Source of the DNA: JACJWR01 sp964547485
GTDB taxonomy: Bacteria > Actinomycetota > Actinomycetes > S36-B12 > UBA10799
DNA: 7,994 bases
Direction of reading: 5' to 3'
Assembly: GCA_964547485.1 (NCBI GenBank)
Contig: CAZJNU010000106.1
Coordinates: 1-7,994, forward strand
Part shown: piece by piece, positions 1 to 6,181 of the stretch
Layout of the letters: every line of letters starts with the position of its first letter
Position numbering within the stretch: the first letter of the stretch is position 1
Position numbers and translations under genes: made by a program
The notes under the pieces: model-generated
Databases searched by the model: none
Told to the model about the DNA's origin: nothing
What the model saw: the letters and a program-made list of their open reading frames with translations, nothing else

Positions 1-30
1 TTCGGTCACGTATTGCGGTGTGCTGCTCAT
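1..30 (-). CDS. N-terminal fragment of an unidentified gene, cut by the left edge
   Basis: An ATG at 30-28 on the minus strand opens ten codons (MSSTPQYVTE) that stay open to the edge. A Shine-Dalgarno-like GGGAG (35-39 on the plus strand, read in reverse) lies four bases upstream. The gene points the same way as the Lrp-type regulator and starts 76 bases after its stop. Ten residues are too few to assign a family. From the context I would expect a polyamine-catabolism enzyme, such as a pyridoxal-phosphate aminotransferase that makes the aminoaldehyde used by the dehydrogenases to the right. That is inference from the neighbours only. Confidence 0.5.
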   Translation of the reverse strand, partial: MSSTPQYVTE

Positions 31-74
31 CGTGCTCCCAATTTGATCGGCCGTGCTGGTTCGTCCTCGGTCAC

Positions 75-100
75 CGGTCAAGGACCGGGGGTCCTGACCG
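75..100 (-). terminator. GC-rich stem-loop after the Lrp-type regulator
   Basis: CGGTCAAGGAC at 75-85 pairs with GTCCTGACCG at 91-100 around a CGGGG loop, leaving one unpaired A. The hairpin begins seven bases beyond the regulator's stop codon and lies before the next minus-strand start at 30. No T-rich tract follows in the minus direction, so it is not a classical intrinsic terminator. High-GC actinobacteria often have such tractless hairpins. It could instead be an mRNA-stabilising or attenuating element between two co-transcribed genes. Confidence 0.45.
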
Positions 101-106
101 TAGGGC

Positions 107-577
107 TCAGCGTGTGCCCCAGGTATAGATCTGCTTCTTCAGTTTCAGGTAGACGAAGGTCTCCGTCCGCAACACCCCGGGTAGCACCCGGATCCTTCGA
201 TTGATCACGTCCAGTAGGTGGTCATCGTCCTCGCAGACTAGTTCCACCAGCAAGTCGAAGCCGCCCGCTGTGATGATCATGTAGGCGACCTCTGACATTT
301 CAGTGAGTTCCGCCGCCACCGCCTCCACATCGCCGGTCACGACAACGCCGACCATGGCGGCCCGGCGAAATCCGACCTGCATCGGATCCGTGACCGCGGT
401 GATCTGGATAACTCCGGATTCGATCAGCCGGCCCACTCGCTGTCGGACCGCGGCTTCGGACAGACCGACGGCCGAACTGATCGCTGCATAGGAGCGGCGG
501 CCATCCTGCTGCAGTTGATCGATGATGGCTTTGGATACGTCATCGAGGGTCGTGGCTTGCAGTTCTCGACCCGACAT
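107..577 (-). CDS. Lrp/AsnC-family transcriptional regulator
   Basis: This is a DNA-binding regulator of the feast/famine (Lrp/AsnC) family, 156 residues from the start chosen, a normal family length. Residues 10-60 form the N-terminal winged helix-turn-helix, with the recognition region in SYAAISSAVGLSEAAVRQRV (about 29-48). Residues 68-146 form the RAM effector-binding and oligomerisation domain, with the typical TAGGFDLLVE strand at 103-112 and the RIRVLPGV/TETFVYLKL region near the end. These proteins usually form dimers to octamers and respond to amino acids or related metabolites. The gene is transcribed divergently from the dehydrogenase-transporter cluster, so it most likely controls that cluster and itself. 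Start: an in-frame ATG at 637 would add 20 residues that look unlike the family and would put coding sequence over the inverted repeat at 617-650. I therefore prefer the ATG at 577, although neither start has a clear Shine-Dalgarno. The effector is not readable from sequence; a polyamine-pathway product is inference. Confidence 0.93.
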   Translation of the reverse strand: MSGRELQATTLDDVSKAIIDQLQQDGRRSYAAISSAVGLSEAAVRQRVGRLIESGVIQITAVTDPMQVGFRRAAMVGVVVTGDVEAVAAELTEMSEVAYMIITAGGFDLLVELVCEDDDHLLDVINRRIRVLPGVLRTETFVYLKLKKQIYTWGTR

Positions 578-616
578 AGCGGCAAGTCTGCCGGTTCCGT
601 TGACCCCACGCAAGGG

Positions 617-650
617 ATTCCGCAGCCGGAGGCCCATATTTATGCGGAAT
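617..650. promoter_or_regulatory. Candidate operator: perfect 8-bp inverted repeat
   Basis: ATTCCGCA at 617-624 and TGCGGAAT at 643-650 are exact reverse complements separated by 18 bases, with arm centres 26 bases apart. The pair lies in the divergent region between the regulator and the first dehydrogenase. The right arm ends 25 bases before the -35 candidate at 676. Lrp/AsnC proteins bind inverted, often degenerate sites next to their own gene, so this is the best operator candidate in the window. The exact spacing and any further sites cannot be settled from one sequence. Confidence 0.5.
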
Positions 651-675
651 TGGTGAAAAGTCGAGATTGCACCGG

Positions 676-705
676 TTGAAACGAGCCGACCGAACCCCCT
701 AGAGT
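676..705 (+). promoter_or_regulatory. Candidate promoter for the dehydrogenase genes, probably leaderless
   Basis: A -35-like TTGAAA (676-681) and a -10-like TAGAGT (700-705, fitting the actinobacterial TANNNT pattern) are separated by 18 bases. Transcription would start about seven bases after the -10 box, which is the A of the ATG at 712. The bases between the -10 box and the ATG contain no Shine-Dalgarno sequence. Together these predict a leaderless mRNA, a common arrangement in actinobacteria. Confidence 0.5.
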
Positions 706-711
706 TCGCCC

Positions 712-2154
712 ATGGCTGAACTGAATCTGAGCAACTACATCAATGGCGAGTCCGTCACGTCTGCGTCTGGGGAGCGGATCGACTTGGTCGACCCTTCCAC
801 CGGCGACATCTTCGGCAGCGCGCCCGTGTCCGGCGCAGAGGACATCGATGCGGCCTACCGCGCCGCCTCCGATGCATTCCCCGGCTGGCGCGATGCCACT
901 CCGAGTGCCCGACAGAAGGCAATGCTCGCCATCGCCGACGTGCTCGAAGAGCACGCTGAGGAGCTAGTCGACCTGGAGAGCCTCAACACCGGCAAACCGG
1001 TGGCGGTCACCATGTCGGAGGAGATTCCGCCGATGATCGACCAGATTCGATTCTTCGCAGGGGCCGCCCGGCTGTTGGAAGGTCGTGGGTCTGCCGAATA
1101 CATGGAGGGATTCACCTCCTGGATCCGGCGCGAACCGGTCGGCGTGATCGGCCAGGTGGCTCCCTGGAATTACCCGATGATGATGGCCGTCTGGAAGTTC
1201 GCGCCGGCGATCGCGGCCGGCAACACTGTTGTGATCAAGCCCAGCGACACCACACCGGTGAGCACGATCCGGATGGCCGAACTGATCGGTGACATTCTTC
1301 CCGCCGGCGTCCTGAATGTGGTGGCCGGCGATCGGGAGACGGGTCGCGCGCTGGTGGAGCACAAGCGGCCCGACATGGTCGCGATCACCGGCTCGGTGCG
1401 GGCGGGTATGCAGGTCGCCGAGTCGGCGGCCCGGGACGTCAAGCGGGTCCACTTGGAGCTTGGCGGGAAGGCCCCTGTGGTGATCTTCGACGACGCCGAC
1501 ATCGAGGCCGCGGCGGAGTGGTTGGCGGTCGCCGGATTCTTCAACGCCGGCCAGGACTGCACCGCGGCCACCCGGGTGTTGGCCGCGCCAGGTGCCTACG
1601 ACGATTTCGTGGCAGCTCTCGCCGAGCAGGCCAAGAACACCGCGACTACCTTCGAGAACGGTCGGTTGGACGAGGACGCTTTGGTGCCGCCGGTGAACAA
1701 CGTCAACCAGCTGGAGAAGGTGCTCGGGTTCATCGAACGGGCCCCGTCTCATGCTCAGATCGTGGCTGGCGGTGCCCGGCAGGGCGATCGCGGCTTTTAC
1801 ATCGCCCCGACAGTGGTCGCTGACCTGCGCCAGGACGACGAGATGATCCAGAACGAGATCTTCGGACCCTGCATGACGGTTCAGCGGTTCACCGATGAAG
1901 ACGAGGCGCTGCGGTGGGCCAACGGGGTCGAGTACGGCCTTGCCTCCAGCGTCTGGACCCGCGATATCGGTCGGGCACTGCGGATGGCGAAGGGGTTGGA
2001 CTTCGGCTGCGTGTGGATCAACACTCACATCCCGCTGGTGGCCGAAATGCCCCACGGCGGCTTCCGACACTCGGGATATGGCAAAGACCTGTCCATGTAC
2101 GGATTCGAGGACTACACCCGGATCAAGCACGTGATGGCAAGCCTCGAATCGTGA
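712..2154 (+). CDS. PatD-like aminoaldehyde (gamma-aminobutyraldehyde) dehydrogenase, first copy
   Basis: This is a cytosolic NAD(P)-dependent aldehyde dehydrogenase of 480 residues, full length for the superfamily. It is expected to oxidise an aminoaldehyde such as 4-aminobutanal to GABA in putrescine breakdown. Visible landmarks are PWNYP (151-155, oxyanion Asn153), the cofactor-binding Lys176 in IKPSD, TGS at 226-228, general base Glu249 in LELGGK, catalytic nucleophile Cys283 in GQDCT, and Glu382/Phe384 in EIFGP. The segments EIPPMIDQIRFFAGAAR (104-120), MPHGG and SGYGKDLSMYG near the C terminus resemble E. coli PatD (YdcW). Odd points: where relatives read LGPL, this copy has LVPPVNN (324-330), and FGP is followed by Cys387. 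The gene is first in the rightward cluster, after a probably leaderless promoter, and its stop overlaps the next start. Betaine-aldehyde or another aminoaldehyde is an alternative substrate; the enzyme class is secure, the substrate is not. Confidence 0.93.
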   Translation: MAELNLSNYINGESVTSASGERIDLVDPSTGDIFGSAPVSGAEDIDAAYRAASDAFPGWRDATPSARQKAMLAIADVLEEHAEELVDLESLNTGKPVAVTMSEEIPPMIDQIRFFAGAARLLEGRGSAEYMEGFTSWIRREPVGVIGQVAPWNYPMMMAVWKFAPAIAAGNTVVIKPSDTTPVSTIRMAELIGDILPAGVLNVVAGDRETGRALVEHKRPDMVAITGSVRAGMQVAESAARDVKRVHLELGGKAPVVIFDDADIEAAAEWLAVAGFFNAGQDCTAATRVLAAPGAYDDFVAALAEQAKNTATTFENGRLDEDALVPPVNNVNQLEKVLGFIERAPSHAQIVAGGARQGDRGFYIAPTVVADLRQDDEMIQNEIFGPCMTVQRFTDEDEALRWANGVEYGLASSVWTRDIGRALRMAKGLDFGCVWINTHIPLVAEMPHGGFRHSGYGKDLSMYGFEDYTRIKHVMASLES

Positions 2155-3653
2155 CGGCTGGTCAATGGATTGACGGGCGGGCAAGCGCGGGTTCGTCCGG
2201 TGAGTCGCTCGAGGTGATCAACCCGGCCACGGGTGCGGTCATCGAGACGGTGGGGTTGGCATCGCCCGTCGACGTGGATGCTGCCGTGTGCGCAGCTGAC
2301 CGAGCTTTCCGGGAATGGTCGACAGCGCCCCCAGTCGTCCGGAGCGAGGTGCTGTCGGCGCTTGCGGGCCGGCTCACAGCTCGGGCCGCGGAGTATGCCA
2401 GCGTGGAGTCCCAGCAGGCGGGTAAGCCAATCCGCCTAGCTACCGGATTCGATGTGCCGGGGTCCATCGACAACGCGGCGTACTTCGCCGGGGCCGCCCG
2501 GCACTTGCAGGGATCCGCCGCGGCGGAGTGGGACGGGACGCACAGTTCAACCGTCCGACGGGAGGCGATCGGGGTCGTCGGCTCGATCGCACCATGGAAC
2601 TACCCGCTGCAGATGGCCATGTGGAAGATGCTGCCGGCGGTCGCGGCGGGCAACACGGTGGTGCTCAAACCCAGCGAGTTGACACCCTTGACGGCATTGA
2701 TGTTGGCCGAGGACTGCGCGGCCGCAGGAATGCCGCCGGGGGTGTTCAATGTGCTGACCGGGACGGGCCCGGTGGCAGGTGAAGCATTGTTGGCCCACCC
2801 GCTGGTGCGGATGATCTCCTTCACCGGTTCGACCGCGGTTGGGCATCGGGTCGCCGAAGTAGCGGTGGCGGGTCTGAAAAGGCTCCACCTGGAACTTGGC
2901 GGCAAGGCGCCGTTCGTGGTGTTTGACGACGCCGACCTCGACGCCGCCATCCAGGGCGCCGTGGCAGGCAGCCTGATCAACACCGGGCAGGACTGCACTG
3001 CCGCCACCCGTGCGTACATCCACTCCTCGAAGTTCGCGGATTTCGTCGCAGGCGTCGCCGACTTGATGGCAACGGTGACCCTCGGCGACACGTCGGCGGA
3101 GACGTCTGACCTGGGCCCGCTGATCTCGGGAAACCAGCAGCAGAAAGTCGCGGCGATGGTTGGCCGAGCTGTCGCGGGCGGCGCCCGCGCAGTGACCGGC
3201 GGCGAGATTCCCACTGGCCCGCTCGCGGTCGGAAGCTACTACCGGCCGACGCTGATCACCGGCGCGGCCCAGGACAGCGAAATTGTGCAGGAAGAAGTCT
3301 TCGGTCCGGTGTTGGTTGCGCTGCCGTTCGACACTGACGACGAGGCCATCGCGCTGGCCAATGACACGCCCTATGGTCTGGCCGCTTCCGCATGGACCAC
3401 TGATGTTGTCCGCAGTCAGCGTGCGAGTCGAGAGATCCAGGCCGGCTGCGTGTGGATCAACGACCACATCCCGATCGTCTCCGAGATGCCCCATGGTGGC
3501 TACAAGGCCTCCGGATTCGGTAAGGACATGAGCATGTACTCATTTGAGGAGTACACCCAGGTCAAGCACGTCAGTGTCGATGTGTCCGGTGTCGCAAGGA
3601 AGGAATGGCATCGCACGATCTTCCGTAATCCCGGGCCGGATCGGGTAGTTTGA
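2151..3653 (+). CDS. PatD-like aminoaldehyde dehydrogenase, second tandem copy
   Basis: This is a second full-length aldehyde dehydrogenase of 500 residues. The start chosen is the GTG at 2151, which overlaps the preceding TGA as GTGA. It gives VTAGQWIDGR, the usual short N terminus before the INPATG segment. The frame is open upstream to at least 1914, but that part lies inside the first dehydrogenase and does not resemble the family. Landmarks: PWNYP (148-152, Asn150), Lys173 in LKPSE, FTGS (224-227), Glu248 in LELGGK, Cys282 in GQDCT and Glu382/Phe384 in EVFGP. It keeps the standard LGPLIS (321-326). It carries about 25 extra C-terminal residues (after KHVSVD, including ARKEWHRTIF) that the first copy lacks. 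It probably acts on a related aminoaldehyde, from putrescine, spermidine or another diamine. The four-base overlap implies translational coupling with the first copy; the Shine-Dalgarno is weak. Confidence 0.92.
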   Translation: MTAGQWIDGRASAGSSGESLEVINPATGAVIETVGLASPVDVDAAVCAADRAFREWSTAPPVVRSEVLSALAGRLTARAAEYASVESQQAGKPIRLATGFDVPGSIDNAAYFAGAARHLQGSAAAEWDGTHSSTVRREAIGVVGSIAPWNYPLQMAMWKMLPAVAAGNTVVLKPSELTPLTALMLAEDCAAAGMPPGVFNVLTGTGPVAGEALLAHPLVRMISFTGSTAVGHRVAEVAVAGLKRLHLELGGKAPFVVFDDADLDAAIQGAVAGSLINTGQDCTAATRAYIHSSKFADFVAGVADLMATVTLGDTSAETSDLGPLISGNQQQKVAAMVGRAVAGGARAVTGGEIPTGPLAVGSYYRPTLITGAAQDSEIVQEEVFGPVLVALPFDTDDEAIALANDTPYGLAASAWTTDVVRSQRASREIQAGCVWINDHIPIVSEMPHGGYKASGFGKDMSMYSFEEYTQVKHVSVDVSGVARKEWHRTIFRNPGPDRVV

Positions 3654-3767
3654 CGATCAGCCAGCCATCGCAACCGAGCCGACCGGTCAACCCCCACGGC
3701 AGTCGGCCATGAGACGACAGACCCAGCCCCAGACCGGACCGAAGTCCAGAGAAGAAGGACAGCGAAG

Positions 3768-4994
3768 ATGACATCTGAAAACGTCGATCCCCGACTCGCC
3801 CAACTGAAGCGGGCCATGTCCCGGCGCGGATTCCTGGCTGCGGCAGGTGCAACCGGCGCGGCGGCAGCCCTGGCAGCCTGCGGCACTGGTGGCAGCAAGT
3901 CCAGCAGCAGCAGCAGTGCGCCAGCGACGGCGGCGCCGGTCGCCACACCGGTCGACAAGTCCGATTCGGAGAAGAAGCTGGTCTGGGCCAACTGGACGCT
4001 GTACCTCGACTATGACAAGGAAAAGAAGGTCTACCCTTCGCTGGTCGAATTCGAGAAGCAGACGGGTATCCAGGTCGAGTACAAGGAAGACATCGAGGAC
4101 AACAACACTTTCAACGGCAAGGTCTCCGGCCAACTCAGTAATGGTCAAGACATCGGCTACGACTTGGTGACACCCACGGACTGGCTGGTCGCCCAGTGGA
4201 TCAGGCAAGGTTTCGCGGCGAAGATCGACGCCGCAAATGTCCCCAACAAGAAGAACATCCTGCCGAAGCTCAGCAACATCGAGTACGACCCGGGCCGGGA
4301 GTATTCGCTGACCTGGCAGTCCGGTTTCGCTGGCCTGGCCTGGAACAAGGAGAAGGTTCCGAACGGGCTGAAGACCATGGATGACCTGTGGGACCCAGCG
4401 CTCAAGGGCAAGGTCGTCGTGCTGTCAGAGATGCGCGACACGGTGGGCCTGATCATGATGAGTCAAGGTGTCGACATCAGTGGACCGTTCACCAACGACC
4501 AGTTCATGGCTGCGCTGGACGTCCTGCAGAAGCAGGTTGACTCGGGTCAGATCAAGCAGGTGAAAGGAAACTCCTACAAGGAGGACCTGATCAACGGCCA
4601 GGCCTACGCTGCGATCGGCTGGAGTGGGGACATCTTCCAGATCAATGCCGAGAACGGTGACAAGTGGGGCTTCGCCCTACCTGAGTCCGGAGGCACTCTG
4701 TGGTCGGACAATCTCCTCATCCCGGCGACGGCGACTCACAAGAAGAACGCCGAGATGCTGATGAACTACTACTATCAGCCGACCGTCGCGGCTCAGGTGG
4801 CCGCCTATGTCAACTACATCTGCCCGGTGCAAGGTGCGCAGGCGGAGATGCAGAAACTGGACCCGGAATTGGCCAAGAGCAACTGGATCTTCCCCAATGA
4901 GGCGACCTTGAACAATTCCCAGGTGTTCCGGCCGCTCACTCCGCAGGAGCAGGCCGAGTACTCCAAGGCCTTCGGCAACGTCATTCAGGGCTGA
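3768..4994 (+). CDS. potD: Polyamine ABC transporter substrate-binding lipoprotein (PotD/SpuD type)
   Basis: This is the extracytoplasmic binding protein of a spermidine/putrescine importer, 408 residues. The N terminus has a twin-arginine motif SRRGFLAA (18-25), an Ala-rich hydrophobic stretch and a lipobox LAAC with Cys38. It should therefore be exported by Tat and lipid-anchored. A flexible Ser/Ala/Pro linker (about 44-62, six serines at 45-50) precedes the fold. Compared with E. coli PotD, recognisable ligand-site positions are NWTLY (Trp76, Tyr79), EMRD (Glu221, Asp224, equivalent to PotD Asp168 and Glu171 with the two acids exchanged), Trp285 in GWSGD, and WSD (Trp312, Asp314). These acidic and aromatic positions favour a polyamine ligand; putrescine versus spermidine is undecided. 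A good AAGGA ribosome-binding site (3755-3759) lies eight bases before the ATG. The 114-base gap upstream shows no convincing promoter, so the gene may be read from the dehydrogenase promoter, from a weak internal one, or both. Confidence 0.93.
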   Translation: MTSENVDPRLAQLKRAMSRRGFLAAAGATGAAAALAACGTGGSKSSSSSSAPATAAPVATPVDKSDSEKKLVWANWTLYLDYDKEKKVYPSLVEFEKQTGIQVEYKEDIEDNNTFNGKVSGQLSNGQDIGYDLVTPTDWLVAQWIRQGFAAKIDAANVPNKKNILPKLSNIEYDPGREYSLTWQSGFAGLAWNKEKVPNGLKTMDDLWDPALKGKVVVLSEMRDTVGLIMMSQGVDISGPFTNDQFMAALDVLQKQVDSGQIKQVKGNSYKEDLINGQAYAAIGWSGDIFQINAENGDKWGFALPESGGTLWSDNLLIPATATHKKNAEMLMNYYYQPTVAAQVAAYVNYICPVQGAQAEMQKLDPELAKSNWIFPNEATLNNSQVFRPLTPQEQAEYSKAFGNVIQG

Positions 4995-4999
4995 CGGCG

Positions 5000-6178
5000 A
5001 TGGCCAAAGGCACGGATGCAACTAAGGCGGAAGGTGACCTGTTCCTTGAGCACCTGACCAAGTCGTACGGGGACTTCAAGGCGGTTGATGATCTTTCGCT
5101 GCAGGTTCCGCAGGGGTCGTTCTTCGCCTTGCTGGGACCGAGCGGCTGCGGGAAGACGACCACGCTGCGGATGGTTGCTGGTCTGGAGGAACCCACCGGT
5201 GGATCGATCCGGATCGGCAGCCAGGACATCACCTACGCCAAGCCGTATCAGCGGCCGGTCAACACGGTGTTCCAGAACTACGCCTTGTTCCCGCACATGA
5301 GCATCTTTGAAAACGTCGCCTTCGGACTGCGTCGGCGCGGGGTCAAGGACGTCAAATCGCAGGTCGAGGATGCACTGGAACTGATCGAGTTGTCGCAGGT
5401 CGCCAGTCGGAAGCCGGGTCAACTTTCCGGTGGGCAGCAGCAACGAGTTGCGCTGGCCCGGGCCATCGTGAACCGGCCGGCCGTGCTGCTGCTCGATGAG
5501 CCGCTTGGGGCGTTGGATTTGAAACTTCGCCGGACCATGCAGTTGGAGTTGAAGCGGATCCAGACCGAAGTGGGCCTCACCTTCATCCACGTCACCCATG
5601 ACCAGGAGGAGGCCATGACGATGGCCGACACCGTGGCGGTGATGAACCAGGGCGTGATCGAACAGATGGGCGCGCCGCTAGATCTGTATGAGCACCCGCA
5701 CACCGCATTCGTGGCGAACTTCTTGGGGCAGTCAAACCTGTTCCCGGCCGTGGTCGTGGAGCGAGCCGGTGACGAGATTGAACTGGAGGACCCGGACGGG
5801 GTGTTCCGAATGCCGATGGCGCGGGTGGCGAAGTCGGTGGACACCCAGCGTGGTGCCCGGGTCCTGGTCGGGGTGCGGCCGGAGAAGATCCACATCGAGC
5901 GCCGGACCGAGGCCCACGAGGCCCCCAGTTCCGGGAATTTCGTGGATGGTGTCGTCCTCAGTGCAAGTTTCCTTGGAGTGAGCACCCAATACGAGGTGCG
6001 GACGCCGGCCGGTGAACTGATCGACGTATTCGCCCAGAACCTCTCCGGGCGCGGCTTGATCCCCGCCGGGGAGCAGGTGCGGCTCACCTGGGCGGCAAGC
6101 CACGGATTCGTGCTCGACGGTCGGCAGGATGTCAATGCCGGCGTCGAGATCGACCCCGAAGCGGAAGCGGCGGGCTGA
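5000..6178 (+). CDS. potA: Polyamine ABC transporter ATP-binding protein
   Basis: This is the cytoplasmic ATPase that powers the importer, 392 residues, usual for PotA. Motifs in order: Walker A GPSGCGKTT (46-54), Q-loop Gln92 in VFQNYALFPHM, ABC signature LSGGQQQR (142-149), Walker B LLLDEP (163-168), D-loop ALDLKLR and switch His200 in HVTHDQEEA. A C-terminal TOBE-type regulatory domain covers roughly 285-370, with GVRPEKI at 291-297. The QRPVNTVFQNYALFPHMSIF stretch (85-104) is characteristic of the spermidine/putrescine branch. The gene starts five bases after the binding-protein stop with only a weak Shine-Dalgarno, which suggests translation coupled to the gene before it. Other importers of the same ATPase class (iron, thiamine, sulfate) look similar, but the neighbouring binding protein and permeases support polyamine. 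Confidence 0.95.
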   Translation: MAKGTDATKAEGDLFLEHLTKSYGDFKAVDDLSLQVPQGSFFALLGPSGCGKTTTLRMVAGLEEPTGGSIRIGSQDITYAKPYQRPVNTVFQNYALFPHMSIFENVAFGLRRRGVKDVKSQVEDALELIELSQVASRKPGQLSGGQQQRVALARAIVNRPAVLLLDEPLGALDLKLRRTMQLELKRIQTEVGLTFIHVTHDQEEAMTMADTVAVMNQGVIEQMGAPLDLYEHPHTAFVANFLGQSNLFPAVVVERAGDEIELEDPDGVFRMPMARVAKSVDTQRGARVLVGVRPEKIHIERRTEAHEAPSSGNFVDGVVLSASFLGVSTQYEVRTPAGELIDVFAQNLSGRGLIPAGEQVRLTWAASHGFVLDGRQDVNAGVEIDPEAEAAG

Positions 6179-6181
6179 CCG

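Noticed and set aside
578..637. Longer form of the Lrp-type regulator starting at 637
   Set aside because: The extra 20 residues (beginning MGLRLRNPLR) do not look like the family N terminus and would overlap the candidate operator. It is not fully excluded, because the start at 577 also lacks a Shine-Dalgarno.
1914..2150. Possible N-terminal extension of the second dehydrogenase
   Set aside because: The frame is open, but the extra residues lie entirely inside the first dehydrogenase gene and do not match the family. The GTG at 2151 gives a normal N terminus.
964..2184. Long minus-strand open frame (406 codons) opposite the first dehydrogenase
   Set aside because: Its translation has no recognisable domain and is rich in His, Arg, Gly and Asp, as expected from the antisense of a GC-rich gene. 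The plus strand encodes a full set of catalytic motifs.
2547..3494. Long minus-strand open frame (315 codons) opposite the second dehydrogenase
   Set aside because: It has the same composition artefact and no family resemblance, and it mirrors a well-supported gene.
3646..3655. Promoter-like TAGTTT and TTGACG at the end of the second dehydrogenase
   Set aside because: TTGACG has no TANNNT at the right distance downstream, and TAGTTT has no good -35 upstream. The evidence is too weak to call a separate transporter promoter.
3902..3916. Five CAG units in the binding-protein linker
   Set aside because: A three-base unit only changes the number of serines in a flexible linker, and five copies are too few to suggest phase variation.
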